A DNA stretch of 64,000 bases from Schistocerca nitens (GCF_023898315.1 NC_064615.1:1188311413-1188375412), one strand, 5' to 3'. Positions 32,411 to 44,812 are shown, counted from the stretch's first letter. Translations and numbers: made by a program. The notes: generated from the letters alone by a model not told the origin.

Positions 32411-34379
32411 CTTATCCTTCTTCAGCCGTCGTGTTCCGCGCCCTTCTGTGGTGTGGTCACGACGGGTGCGGTTGCGCCTTTTACACATACAGTACATAAA
32501 TAAAATACCAATGAGTCCCTTTACTGTAAGACCTGCCAGTTCGGTAGCACTGTCGGTACCACCCAGCCAGATTTGTTGAGCATTCTGAAGATGTTTCTGC
32601 ACGGAGGCAACTTGTGAGTGAATCTTATGGGTCGGCAGTCTGGCATCTTCCTCACACGCCTGCGGTACCAGCGGCTATCGCAGAAGCTAAAACTCTGTAA
32701 GAGATTGTCGAGGTATACTTTTAAAGTGGTCGAAAAAGCTCGACGGGTAGCACCGAGGATGTTGTCGAACTGCCGTGTCGCAGGAGGGCGCGAAACACGA
32801 GGTCTGAAAGAGCATACGCACCCATCGATTCTTCTAGCGACGTCCAGATTTCGTAGAATGGTTTTCAATGGTCCCTAGGGGTTCCACAATGTACACCAGA
32901 GCAAAGAAATTGCGGTCCCACTGTGCTCCAAAGAGGTGCGGTCACGTCCAGTAGGATGTCACTGGAGTCAAAAGTTGCCAACTCCGTCGTCCCGTCGCTC
33001 GTGCCAGTGCGAACTGTCGTTTTCCACCGCAAAATGTGTGGGAATCGACGCCGTGAGGTAAGGGGGGCTTTCACTGCGGCCCTTTGTGCCACGCCAGAGG
33101 CCTTTCCGCGTCGATTCTGAGCGGCCGAGTCTAAAAACGGTCGCCACCTTTGCCAGAGTGAACACGAACGACATCACACCAACAGCCAACCGGCTGCTCC
33201 GCTCCAAACATCTTCGACGGACCCACGCACAAACCACACCGGACCAGTTAAGCAGTATCTCGGTGGTCCCACAGCCTAGCTCGAAGCAAATAAACAAATT
33301 ATCCGTTCATTATGTCTGGTGAACGTATCACATTATTGGTGTGGTGAGACGCGGTCGGGAGCGAGGTTGCCTGCGCACGAGGGGCCGTGCCGTCCCATCC
33401 CCGGCTGCTGGCTGCAGGCGCGCCTATTATCTGGCGACCGGCCGGCCCGGCCTGGCCGCTTCCTCGTCGCACGCCGCACTATCTGGGCGAGTTCTCGAGA
33501 GAGTGCGCTCCAGCCGGCGATAGGCGCGCGCCAGCCTCCAGTCTTGGCGTGGCGCGCGCGCTCTCGCCTCACACCGCGTCTTCCGGCCTCCTTCACTGCA
33601 GCCAAACCGTCACCTCCTCCACCTACTGCCAAACTTGACACGCTATCTGTTTGTTATACGTAAATGTTTCCACCGCATTTCATAAGTAAATTACTGTTAA
33701 CTGTTTTGGATTTACAACTGAGAACAGAGAAAAGACAAAAATGCAAGTTTACTGTAAAATATAAACAGTTACAAAAATCTTAATATTATATGCTTCCCAA
33801 GAAATAATACGTATGTTTTGTGTCGTCACACAAATGTTTCCCTTTTTATTTTTCTTTCAATGCCATAAATTGTTGAATACATTTCAAAAAATGAAAATAT
33901 ACGACTGCTATATACTTTTTTTCACATTGTAAATGTGGCTTAAGTAATCCGAGCATTGTGACGCGCCCCCAAGAACGTAACCCCTCCAGTTTGACTGGCG
34001 GCGCTCGAGCAGATCACGAGGGCAGTTCCCGGTTTAAGTGACCTGAGCGAGTGGTTCGTGCCAGCCCGACGTCTCACAACATAAACACCATCTCTTTACC
34101 TTAACTTTGCACTTATTAATATCTTTGTACATTGCTGAGGTCTTCACTCTACACACTGGTCCGGTGCAACTTTCTACGCCGGTCTACCCTGCAAAAGCTA
34201 CTTCACTTCTAAATAATTACTGCACCGTATATCCGTTTAAGCCTATGTTCATTCGCCCCTTGACCTGCCTCTTTAGTTTTCTAGCTCCACACATTACCAA
34301 ACTGACGATTTCTTACCTACTCAGTTCTGTTCTTATCAACTTCCCTCAAGTTCCGGCTTAAATGTCTTTTTTTTTTTCC
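32411..34379. other. Intergenic sequence with a GC-rich patch
   Basis: No TE or gene recognised. 33340-33640 is strongly GC-rich with frames open on both strands, and 33660-33950 is AT-rich. Confidence 0.4.
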
Positions 34380-34562
34380 TAGTCAAATTCAGTTGCTCTT
34401 CGTAGTTATCCGCTCTACTTACCCATCTTCAGAATTTTTCTCTAGTATGACATTTCAAAAACTTGTCTTCTCCTTTTGTCAGAACTGCTTATCGTTCACA
34501 TCCATACAAGGCTACTCTCCATAACAATAACTTAACAAAATGCTTCCTTACATTTAAAATTA
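34380..34562 (-). mobile_element. Old RTE relic, right part in element sense (split by Tc1)
   Basis: On the minus strand it keeps the pattern ...KHFVKLLLWRVALYGCER, matching the family's FLKVFVWSVAMYGSETWT with many changes. The relic resumes at 36023-36440 beyond the Tc1 insertion, in the correct order for one interrupted copy ('ccttacatttaaaat' | 'tattcggcgttac...tttttcagaaacgctc'). Confidence 0.72.
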
Positions 34563-34806
34563 CACACATCAAAAAAACACTTTGCATCACCCCAGTTCCC
34601 AGACCTCCTGAACACAGATATTGTATCACAGACACAGTCCTTTTGACTGCTCGGGGATTGTTCAGAGATGTCACTAAACCCGCCCAGAGCTATAAACAAA
34701 CATCAATGAGCAGCGCCTATTACACGGAGGGGGTCCGACAGCCGATCAGTTCCAGTCACTCCACCAGGAAGGAGGTATATGGACTCGTGTTGCCTCTAGT
34801 TCAATT

Positions 34807-35792
34807 ATGCCTAGACGGTAAGTACCGCGGTTCGATAGCGTCCGCATAGCTACTTTGTGACAGTAAGGGCTCTCGACAAGGGAAGTATCCAGGGGTCTCG
34901 GAGTGAACCAAAGCGATGGTGTTCGGACGTGGAGGAGATTCAGAGAGACAGGAACTGTCGACGACACGCCTCGGCTCAGGCCGCCCAAGGGCTACTACTG
35001 CGGTGGGTGACCGCTACCTGCTGATTATGGCTCGGAGGAACCCTGACAGCAACGCCACTATGCTGAATAATGCTTTTCGTGCAGCCACAAGACGTCGTGT
35101 TAAGACTCAAATTGTGCGCAATAGGCCGCATGATGCGCAACTTCACTCCCGACGTCCACGGCGAGGTCCATCATTGCAACCACGACACCCTGCAGCGCGG
35201 AACAGATGGGCCGAACAACATGCCGAATGGACCTCTCAGGATTCGCATCTCTTTCTCTTCACCGACGAGTGCCGCATATGTCTTCAACGAGACAGTCGCC
35301 GGAGACGTGTTTGGAGGCAGCCCGGTCAGGCAGAATGTCTTAGACACACTGTCCTGCGAGTGTTTTGGGGTGGCTTTATTTGGAGCTGACGTACGCCGTT
35401 GGTGGTCGCGGAAGGCACCGTAACGGCTGTACGATACGTGAATCCCATCCTCCGACCGATAGTGCATCCATATCGGCAGCATATTGGCGAGGCATTCGTC
35501 TTCGTGGACGGGAATTCGAGCCCTTTTCGTGCACATCTTATGAATGGCGTCCTTCAGGATAACTAAATCGCTCTACTAGAGTGGCCAGCATGTTCTCCAG
35601 ACATGAACCCTGGGATGGATTGGAAATCGCTGTTTATGGACAGACCCACCAACCACTCTGGGGCATCTACGGCGAATCGCCGTTGATGAGTGGGACAATC
35701 TGGACCGACACAGCCTTGATGAACTTGTGGATAGTATGCCACGACGAATACAGGCATGCATCAATGCAAGAGGACGTGCTACTGGGTATTAG
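34807..35792 (+). pseudogene. Tc1-type transposase, frameshifted
   Basis: From ATG 34807 the sequence reads MPRR then a stop, then blocks GLGVNQSDGVRTWRRFRET (helix-turn-helix), ARRNPDSNATMLNNAFRAAT, HDAQLHSRRPRRGPSLQPRH and LFTDECRICLQRDSRRRRVW, where the Asp of TDECR is the first catalytic residue. Later, EAFVFVDGNSSPFRAH replaces the expected DNxxPHRAH, and CSPDMNPG is followed by the C-terminus RGRATGY and TAG at 35790. Several stops and frameshifts interrupt it. The usual length is about 340 residues. Confidence 0.87.
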
Positions 35793-35853
35793 AGGTACCA
35801 GTGTGTACAGCAATCTGAAGGTCTCGCTGTATGGTGGTACAACATGCAATATG

Positions 35854-35888
35854 GGAAACACCGCTGCAGAGTGAAAATCTCATTCTGG
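35854..35888 (+). mobile_element. 35-bp mini-insertion with perfect 10-bp duplication
   Basis: Within the Tc1 3' region, atgcaatatg is repeated at 35844-35853 and 35889-35898, and the 35 bases between end in 'gcagagtgaaaatctcattc' plus tgg, which I recall as the end of the tRNA-like palindromic family also seen at 31814. It looks like an extremely truncated retrotransposition event. Confidence 0.72.
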
Positions 35889-36022
35889 ATGCAATATGTG
35901 GTTTTCATGAGCAATAACAAGGGCGGAAATGATGTTTATGTTGATCTCTACTCTAATTTAGTATGCAGGTTGCGGAACTCTCGGAACCGAGGTGATGAAA
36001 AAAAAACTTTTTTTGATATGCG

Positions 36023-36440
36023 TATATTCGGCGTTACTATTTGTTCTACAGTTCGCGCGACCGCCACGGTCGCTGGTTCGAATCCTGCCTCGGGCATGGA
36101 CGTGTGTGATGTCCTTAGGTTAGTTAGGTTTAAGTAGTTCTAAGTTCTATGAGACTGATGACCTCAGAAGTTAAGTCCCACAGTGCTCAGAGCCATTTTT
36201 GAACTATTTGTTTTTCAGAAACGCTCTATTCGCTGTTGTGAGGCAGCATTTAATATCCTACCCTGGCAATCGACAGTTATTTCGCTGCCAAATAGCGGAA
36301 GTCATCGATTATCTTCAATGTCTCATTTCCTCATCTGATGCTCCCAACATCGCTCGATTTAATTGCACTACCTTTCATTATTTTTCTTTTGCTTTTGTTG
36401 GCGTTCAATGTTTGAAGCTGTTTTCAAGTCATTACCGCTG
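36023..36440 (-). mobile_element. Old RTE relic, continuation, with a SINE inside
   Basis: After the Tc1 right end the relic continues with 'tttttcagaaacgctctatt', 'catttaatatcctaccctgg', 'tatttcgctgccaaatagcg' and 'atttttcttttgcttttgtt', the diverged complement of the LGSKITDDGRSR region of the family. Substitution is much heavier than in copies at 37426 or 39088, so this is an older copy. Confidence 0.75.
36046..36202 (+). mobile_element. 5'-truncated tRNA-derived SINE
   Basis: It begins within the tRNA-like head, keeps B box GGTTCGAATCC and runs through 'gatgtccttaggttagttag' to 'cagtgctcagagccattttt'. actatttgtt is repeated at 36036-36045 and 36203-36212; the match extends to 14 of 16 bases. 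Confidence 0.87.
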
Positions 36441-37425
36441 AATACTTGAGGTGTGTGGCTGCGGTGTGCAGGCGTTGGGCACTAGTACTCTAATCGGACA
36501 GCTTCCTTAACTGTTCGGTCCTTCCAGTGTTATCTCGCATTTATCGACACTTAAAGGAGCGTATCATTAAGTACGTGAAGCAAAATTCCAGTCCGGGTGT
36601 CGCTGCATCAAATCATGATGATGTCTCGAAGAGAACAATCTGACTGCTGGTGACGCCATCGGGTAAATCCTGTATCTAGGCGTGCGCCGAGGACAAGTCT
36701 CGTGCAGCTAATGCTGTGTCACGTTCGTTTCTGGTGAACACTGGCCGTGCACTGGGTTCTGTTGTGGGCTCAGTCGCAGTCTGTGAAGATACTTCGTAAC
36801 GCAATATCTCCGACGTCGTTGTACAGTGTCGATGGCTAGGAACACAGATTCTACGTACTGACGTGCACCTTCCATTTGCGAGATGTCGTGTGTGGACAAA
36901 GCAGACAGTCACATCAGAGGCTTTTCTAGAATCCGTGCTGAATCTTTGCGAAAACTGTCTTTTTCCGCTAAAACCACACAAAATTTTGGCCCAGAGTGTG
37001 CTCTAGCAGCCCGCAACAGACGGATAGTGGAGGCACCGCTCAGTCAAGTTCTCCTTCCGTTCTTTGGCCCTTTTTGTGAACAAGAGTGATCTGCGCTGTT
37101 TTCGTGTAATGTCGGACGTTCTCCACCAACACAAACTGGTCGTATTCAAAGTACGGCCCAACGAATTCCGTCAGGGCCGGGTGGCACGTTGGCCTTCAGG
37201 AGTCCTCTTTGGTTTTCATTCGTGTTGACAGATCTGTAACGAATGGCCGACAATGGCTTCCACATACACCCAAAATTATTGTTTTTTTTTCTTGTTCTAT
37301 CGACTGCAGCGCTTCGTCTCGTCCCATGCCGGCAATGGGGAGGGCTAGGTGTCGGCGCACGCGCTTGTGCTGCAGTGTTCTGCGGTTGCAGACGAGGAAT
37401 CCCGCGCTCTCGGCTGCCTGCAGAA
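36441..37425. other. Unassigned sequence
   Basis: No TE or coding region recognised. Confidence 0.4.
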
Positions 37426-38071
37426 TATCTCCCAGTACCTACTGCAACCTACATCCGTCTGAATCTGCTTAGTGTATTCATCTCTTGGTCTCCCTCTACG
37501 ATTTTTACCTTCTACACTGCCCTCCAATACAAAACTGATGATCCCTTGAGGCCTCAGAACATGTCCTACCAACCGATCCCTTCTTCTAGCCAAGTTGTGC
37601 CACAGATTTCTTTTCTCGCCAATTCTATTCAATACCTTCTCATTAGTTATGTGATCTACCCATTTAATCTTCAGCATTCTTCTGTAGCACCACATTTCGA
37701 AAGCTTCTATTCTCTTCTTGTCCAAACTATTTATCGTCCAAGTTTCACTTCCACACATGGCTACACTCCGTACAAATACTTTCATAAACGACTTCCTGAC
37801 ACTTAAATCTATACTCGATGTTAACAAATTTCTCTTCTTCAGAAACGCTTTCCTTGCCATTGCCAGTCTACATTTTATATCCTCTCTACTTCGACCATCA
37901 TCAGTTATTTTGCTCCCCAAATAGCAAAACTCCTTTACTACTTTAAACTGTCTCATTTCCTAATCTAATTCCTTCAGCATCACCCGACTTAATTCGACCA
38001 CATTCCATTATCCTCGTTTTGCTTTTGTTGATGTTCACCTTATATCCTTTCAAAACACTGTCCATTCCGGT
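37426..38071 (-). mobile_element. RTE retrotransposon fragment (copy D)
   Basis: The minus strand encodes the C-terminal part with FCYLGSKITDDGRSREDIKC, NLLTSSIDLSVRKSFMKVFV, ETWTINSLDKKRIEAFEMWC and RGRPRDEYTKQIQTDVGCSR. The frame is open for about 170 family codons (37450-37956). It lacks the last 75 or so bases and the (AAC)n tail, so it was cut at the 3' side after insertion, and begins (5' side) near 'ggatataaggtgaac'. Confidence 0.92.
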
Positions 38072-39087
38072 GACATAAACGTAGAAAATTCAGGTTTTTG
38101 AATCCAGAAATCTCTATGCAACAGAAACTGAACATCATTTTGCCATTTTCATCGCGAAATTGCCGACTTATTCATGTCTGGGGTAATAATAGAGGATTGT
38201 TTGCCTGGGTTGTCTGCTACCGTAGTGAAAGGTGTTTGCTACTGCAGGGGAGGTCTTGTTTGCTTTCGGTTCTAATCTCGTTCGAGACAAATAGACTTCG
38301 AGACAAATAGACTATCAGCAAAGGAATTTTAAGAAATTCTCGCGCTCCCAATACGTTTTGTTGCTACCTTTATTCTGTACCGGCGCCCTCTGGATGTCAA
38401 TATGAAACTCTTGTAGAATTTCATACTTGTTACTGCCTACTTTTTCCGCTTCTGTCAACTGAATTTCGTTATGAATCTTCACGCATTGCTAAATTTTCAC
38501 ACTTTCATGGTGGGTCAGCAACGGTAATCCAGTATGACTGGTCTGAACGTTGACACAGACCGTTTCGCGGCCGAATGTGCATAATATTTTGCTAATTCGT
38601 AGCGATCCGGGGTACTTTGTCGTAAAACGGTTATGTTATCTCGATTAGATGACATTCATTTTTATTAGTACAGTTCATACTAATTACCGTTTCTTCTTTA
38701 ATTTATATCTTATATTTACGTGTTGTGTTTAACACACTAATCAGCATTAATATAGTCTTACACATGATTGAAAACCGTCTCACAAAGTTCGGATACTTTT
38801 TCAATTTCACGCCTGTGCATAATATGTTGGTAGCACTTCGTCGCCTTGCCTGTTATGCTGTAAAGCAGACTTTAAAGCTGTGCGGATCACGACTGTCCAC
38901 GAGTGTACCTACAAAATCAGTGAAAGGAAAATTTTGCTGTGAGTACCAAAAGTAGGTTTTCAGGAATATCATTAAAATCATATTAAAAATTCAGTACTCG
39001 AAAACCAGTGAAGTTATGGACTTCTAGACTTACATATTGCCACAACTTTACATAATAGACAGAATTTTAAAATTTGATTGCTATCGG
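38072..39087. other. AT-rich intergenic sequence
   Basis: No feature recognised. Confidence 0.4.
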
Positions 39088-39840
39088 TAAGGGACTTGGA
39101 AGAGCAGTTGAACGGAATGGACAGTGTCTTGAAAGGAGGGTATAAGATGAACATCAACAAAAGCAAAACGAGGATAATGGAATGTGGTCGAATTAAGTCG
39201 GATGATGCTGAGGGAATTAGATTAGGAAATGATACACTTAAAGTAGTAAAGGAGTTTTACTATTTGGGGAGCAAAATAACTGATGATGGTCGAAGTAGAG
39301 AGGATATAAAATGTAGACTGGCAATGGCAAGGAAAGCGTTTCTCAAGAAGAGAAATTTGTTAACATCGAACATAGATTTAAGTGTCAGGAAGTCGTTTCT
39401 GAAAGTATTTGTATGGAGTGTAGCCATGTATGGCAGTGAAACGTGGACGATAAATAGTTTAGACAAGAAGAAAATAGAAGCTTTCGAAATGTGGTGCTAC
39501 AGAAGAATGCTGAAGATTAGATGGGTAGATCACATAACTAATGAGGAGGTATTGAATAGAACTGGGGAGAAGAGGAGCTTGTGGCACAATTTGACTAGAA
39601 GAGGAGATCGGTTGGTAGGACATGTTCTGAGGCATCAAGGGATCATCAATTTAGTATTGGAGAGCAGCGTGGAGGGTAAAAATCGTAGAGGGAGACCAAG
39701 AGATGAATACACTAAGCAGATTCAGAATGATGTAGGTTGCAGTAGGTACTGGGAGATGAAGAAGCTTGCACAGGATAGAGTAGCATGGAGAGCTGCATCA
39801 AACCAGTCTCAGGACTGAAGACCACAACAACAACAACAAC
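39088..39840 (+). mobile_element. RTE retrotransposon, 5'-truncated (copy E)
   Basis: It starts at 'gggacttggaagagcagttg', just after the RT catalytic motif, and ends in the (AAC)n tail. The coding part is uninterrupted: about 240 codons from DLEEQLNGMDSVLKGGYKMN to RVAWRAASNQSQD and a stop at 39818. atcgg occurs on both sides (39083-39087, 39841-39845), a possible short duplication. The open frame reflects a recent insertion; with no RT active site the product has no expected activity. Confidence 0.92.
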
Positions 39841-40524
39841 ATCGGCACAGCAGAAGAAACTTTAAATTTTCGGGTGGAACTTCCCCTTAAGCGCTGCGCC
39901 GTATATACTGTGTTCGTATCTGAGGCTACGCCGAACCTAGTTACGGTCATTCCTCTGAAGACAGCACACTGTTAGCATTGCCAGTCGGGCGTGCTGCACC
40001 AAGTGGCGACGCCTGCCGCCCCATTTTACTGCGAGCGGCGGACGACGGAGACCGCATCCTCAACAGGCCTGATGTAGTCATTTGACACTAGAAATCAATT
40101 TCAACAGAATTATGTTGATAGCTTGCAAAACTGCGAACAATCACTTTGTTATAATAATTTATTTTGTCTTTGCTAGTTTCATTCTTCTTTGCTCATCTCC
40201 TAATGGAGGGAGGAAGTATGGATTTCATTACATGAGATTTGCCTGCGTTTCCGCTGCAAAGTTCTTGTATTCGGTGTCCGCCCACACACATTTTGATTCT
40301 AAGAACCTCTCAAGGAGAATCCTGCGATTGTTCCATAGAAAAAGCTTAGTCTTTGAGGCGGTCTTGTCAGCCTTCATTAGGGACGAGTTTACAAATTTCA
40401 AGAGACATTTAGCCGACTTTTTGTCGTTTCCAGGGAACATCAAAAGAAGGTAGTCTCTTTTCGTCCTCCATTAAATTTATTTACAATATTAATAAGACTG
40501 CCAATGATTACATTACAGTACCTT
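39841..40524. other. Unassigned sequence
   Basis: A minus-strand frame at 40228-40443 contains LERFLESKCVWADTEYKNFA, which faintly resembles a MADF-type DNA-binding domain (W/LWD..EYKN pattern), but the match is too weak to call. Confidence 0.3.
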
Positions 40525-40649
40525 TCAGTATTTACAAATGTTTGAATGATTCTGACTTTTCTTCGTCATCGTAATTTCTGTGAGCAGGTCACTCAACTCA
40601 GAAATGATTTTTAAGTTCCCACCAGTTTGGAGTTTCGTTAAAGCCTTTG

Positions 40650-41790
40650 CAATCCCTTCGTCAGGCTTCACTGCTGACTTTTTTCTTCTGTTCCCATCAA
40701 GTTTCAAAATTAGTCGGTCGCACTGGTGGCTGTAGTACTCTGCATCTTCACAAAGATTTTTCAACTTTTGCTACTCACGGGCATATTCTTCGGTTGCGTC
40801 CTTCTGCGACGGTGTTACTGCGGTGGCGCCTTCCACTACACTTCCATATCTCTTCGAAAAATTAGTTATCGACCCATTGGTCCACAAAAAATTCATAAAA
40901 GTCCTGAAGGTTCTGGCTTTCAGGCGTGCTTTCCTGAATACGCAGCCAACCATCATCCAAGAGAAGATGTGCTAGAGCAGAACACATTTCTTATGTGGCG
41001 GCGTACTTCACCGTTCTCCTTGGAGGCTGGAACGAGGCCGCAACACTAAATTTGTTTTCACAGTCATTGATTAAAATGATAATTGCAACCCGTAATCTCC
41101 GTTCCAGGGAACAAACTGTTATCTGCCTGGACGAAGGCGTTTCGAATTCCATCAGAGATGCAGGGTTCCATTCAATCACGTTAGTTTTAATAGTTTAAAA
41201 AGACGTTCATATGTTTCTCTCTTTTTATGTGGCGACACAGCGCAGACGACTGGAACGGTGTTAGATTCCCCCAAGAACTATAAAGGTCGGCGTGGAGTAT
41301 AAGCAACTGCCCAAACTGCTTGCTAGATGACTCAAACGTTCCATGCATACAAAACGATTCGCGATTTGATAAACATGCTTTTCCCTTTCAGCTGGCAAAC
41401 ACCGGTATTCTGTCGTTCCTCCAGAATCGGTGAGATCTTGTGTACTTCGCATACATTTTCGCCTAATGTCGTGTAACGATTGTTTCGCACTTCTGTGTGA
41501 TGGGCAACTACGTTAACAAATCGTACTCTCGATTGAAGAACTGCCCTGCTTCTTCAACGTAAACCAGTGGAACTGTAGCGTGTGTTTCTTTAGACTGCTT
41601 CTTTGTGATGACAAAACGCTTCCGCACTTCATTTGCTGCTTCATCTGGAATACAAACGTGGTTGCTTTCTCCTAAAACTGTGTTACTTTTTGTGGATAGT
41701 CTTCCTTTGTATTTATTCTTTTTAAAGTTTACACAACGCCAGTAAGTCCTTATTTGTTTGTATAGTCCACTATACACTGGCACCTGTTGT
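40650..41790 (-). pseudogene. FLYWCH-finger / MULE transposase relic
   Basis: The minus strand from about 41760 encodes TYWRCVNFKKNKYKGRLSTK and SNHVCIPDEAANEVRKRF, matching the FLYWCH zinc finger and following helix found at the N-terminus of many animal MULE-type transposases (one expected Cys appears as Tyr). Later, in shifting frames, it encodes ISDGIRNAFVQADNSLFPGT, EITGCNYHFNQ, a broken GLVPASKENGEVRRHIRNVF, and PSGLL...RRDMEVWKAPPQ. These correspond to the transposase region containing the second catalytic Asp and the C..H motif. Many stops are present. MULE transposases catalyse cut-and-paste movement. No terminal inverted repeats were identified. Confidence 0.72.
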
Positions 41791-43778
41791 AAATTAGTAA
41801 AGGCTTCCTTTTGATGGTCTCGGTGAACTCCATTATCTCAGCACTGCTTGCCACTCAGAGGACAGCTGCCGTGCTGATCTCTCGAAGAAAGCCACGCACA
41901 CCAAGTGTTGCGGGGACAGGGAACTCTGCGCACGAAATGGGCTTTGGCCTTCCCCAGAATACGTCTCCACGAACTCGGCAATTGATCGGTGTGGCCGTGG
42001 TGGGGGGTCAGCACAGCGCGGCCACACCACACCACACCACACTATACTACACTACTGTACTCTACACAACGCCGTAGCAACGAGGATGCGACTGTACCTG
42101 CCCCGTGTCGTAAAATGGATTTTATATTGAACGCGGACGAATTGGATTCACCGTGAACCACGGGCGACGAGTATTTTTGGTACTGTTACTCGACACGCTC
42201 AAATTGGAGATACGCGATCTGCAATTATTTAATGGATTTATAAAATTTTTTGTTGATTGAGATAGTAATATAATTATTTTTATTTGTCACACGTTTCACC
42301 TAAAGTTGTTAGCCATCTTCTCTTCGGATCTGAAATTACACGGAAAAATTCTGAAATTACGCAGAAAATTTCTTGTACGGAAAAATGGCGTAGTACTAAC
42401 TGCCAATACAATGTTCCACGATTTAGCTACGTATCACATAATAAAAACATTATATGTCAGTCATCAATGATATTTTTTCGGCCACATGCTGCCACAGGCA
42501 GACACAATGATGTTACTTCCCACCTACTTCCTTCTTACTGTTTTGCGCAATTGTTCGCAAGGATCTGATTCTTGTACCTTTCAGATATTACTAATCAACC
42601 TGATTTGTATCTTATTATGTATATGTTCATTGTTTCGACGGTGTATTTTCCTTCTTTACACGTATGTGTACCATATATAATAAAAAAATGTCATAATTTT
42701 CATTCCAATGTAAATCGTTGTCACATGTCGTTGACGTATACCGTCTAGTTCAGTGCTGTGTAGGCGTGTTGTCTGCTTAGCTGATGTACTTTTTATTAAA
42801 TACGAACAGACTGCGTAAGGTTTACAAAATGTTTATAATTGCACAGTGCTGCTAACAACGCTGATGTATTGCTGGTGACATATTCTGGCCATGGGACGAG
42901 TTGCTTTGGGGTTCACGTTCATTTTACACGTTCGTATGATTCTGTAATTTTCTATTGTTGAATTTGTTGGCTACTTTTACTCTGTAACATGGTACCGTAC
43001 ATAATACAAATGTAAATACTGCTCTTTCAAATATATTTATATAACACTGTGTGGCAATTGGTAAATATTATTTTTTAGGTGTACGAAGTTTTTGTATTGT
43101 GTCTTTCTATCGGGATAATTTTTATTCCTTTTGGTACAGTATGTAAACTGTTCAACAGTTTCTCCGCTTAACGAGTGCCATCTGGCGGAACGTTGCTTCC
43201 CTGTAAGCCATGACGCTTAACATCGTTTACTGTCCTGCCTGATATGAAATGCGCAGTTCCTTGTTCACCGATGCTGCGTGTCATTCTGTTGCTCACGCTA
43301 CATATGTGGCGTCTATGCAACATCGTAGTTGCAAAGTGGATACGACATTTGGAATGTCAATACACAGTGGACCACACGATCTCTCAGTCTTGGGTAGGAA
43401 TTAAATAGTCTCAATTTTTCTTTTGTTGTCATGACACACTTCGTCATAACACTTGTTCCTGATGTAAATATATATTTTTAGGTGACGTTCTATTAATATT
43501 TCCTCGACCTGTATAACAACACATGTTTGACGATGTTTCCTCATCATCATCATATATTCTTCTACTTTTCCTCGTTCTTTTTCCGTATTGTTGCGACCAT
43601 TCTTCTGTGTATTGTGCTGTCATTTTTGCTCCAGTAGTTCCTTTACTATTTTCTGTCTCGGGGTATTCTTGGCTTTCACTCTGTTTTTACTTTAATAAAT
43701 TACTTAAAAAATGTATTGTGCCTAAATAAAAGGATAACGTTTCGTTCACGTGGCCTCTACGCGCTGTCTCAGTCCGGC
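41791..43778. other. Mostly AT-rich intergenic sequence
   Basis: No TE or gene recognised. A short (CACAC/CACTA)-type simple run lies at 42021-42055. Confidence 0.4.
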
Positions 43779-43790
43779 TTTCCCAGCAGT

Positions 43791-43992
43791 TCAAATGGTT
43801 CAAATGGCTTTGAGCACTATGGGACTCAACTGCTGAGGTCATTAGTCCCCTAGAACTTAGAAGTAGTTAAACCTAACTAACCTAAGGACATCACAAACAT
43901 CCATGCCCGAGGCAGGATTCGAACCCGCGACCGTAGCGGTCTTGCGGTTCCAGACTGCAGCGCCTTTAACCGCACGGCCACTTCGGCCGGCT
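43791..43992 (-). mobile_element. Full-length tRNA-derived SINE with 12-bp duplication
   Basis: On the minus strand: tRNA-like head with TGGCCGTGCGGTTAAAGG (A-box side) and GGTTCGAATCC (B box), then the 'gatgtccttaggttagttag' body and 'ctcaaagccatttgaaccat' tail. tttcccagcagt is repeated at 43779-43790 and 43993-44004. Same head type as the copy at 48204. Confidence 0.92.
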
Positions 43993-44004
43993 TTTCCCAG
44001 CAGT

Positions 44005-44812
44005 ACGTAAGCACAACACACATGACTGTCCTCGTAGTTATTTCTTCCTTTCTGTACCAAACGACTTGTTCACTAAAGATGCGTTTTCTGTTGCAATTTT
44101 TTTCTGGTTTCCGTGCTATATCTCTTGTCTTCTATAAGTAAGATGCTTAAATAAGGTAATTTACAGTTTTTTTTTTCTATTCTGTTTCTTTTGTGTCAGG
44201 TGCTGTCTCAAATTTTTATTTGTCTACTGTCAAAATTTTGGGTTTTTCTGCTGATAAAAGTTCAAACAATATCATCTTTAACTGTTTTTGCTTTGAAGAT
44301 CTTCGTAGATATCCTTGTATTGTCCCTGCCTGCTTTTAGTCTCACATTGTTTTCCATTAATTACTATATTTAGACTTTACTTGTTGTGTGTGTGTAATGC
44401 AGTTCGTCTGTCTTAGGAATCTGGGCGTGTATCTTTGAAAATATTGAACAGTGTCTGCTGCAGAAGACCTTTTCTATATCACTGAAGGCCACATTCCAAG
44501 CTTCTGTTAGGGAGTTGCTCAGTATACTCCCTATTTTTGGTCTAAAAAAATACCCTCGTCAACATTTGGTGCTAAATTGCATTAATCCAATTTTTTATAA
44601 TACATCAGAGTATATTTGTTGCTCGCTTATCGTACTGCAATTAGAGGTATCTGTTTTTTGAAGAATGAGTATTTTTACCAGGAATGACTATTTTTACCAA
44701 ATCCTCCAGAAGAGTGCTGTAATAACAAGAGTTTATAACTTAGGAAACTTTATCTTTAGCTGTTTATCGACAGATCCTCCCATTAAGCAACAGAGAATGG
44801 TTCCGAGCACAC
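44005..44812. other. AT-rich intergenic sequence
   Basis: No feature recognised. Confidence 0.4.

Larger units (their letters stand above)
34563..36022 (+). mobile_element. Tc1-type DNA transposon with TA duplication, inactive
   Basis: Terminal inverted repeats: cacacatcaaaaaaacac at the left and, reversed, cgcatatcaaaaaaagtt at the right, each continuing to 'gcatcacc' or 'tcatcacctcgg'. TA flanks are at 34561-34562 and 36023-36024. At 1460 bp it is near full length. It is inserted in the RTE relic and itself carries a 35-bp insertion at 35854-35888. Confidence 0.88.

Noticed and set aside
33319..33663. Frames of 102 and 114 codons on opposite strands
   Set aside because: Mutually overlapping frames in strongly GC-rich DNA with no recognisable motif.
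43900..43990. Possible tRNA gene (B box GGTTCGAATCC)
   Set aside because: It is the head of a SINE with target duplication and a long shared body; no proper cloverleaf closure. The same applies to the heads at 1070-1150, 36060, 46830, 48210 and 56460.
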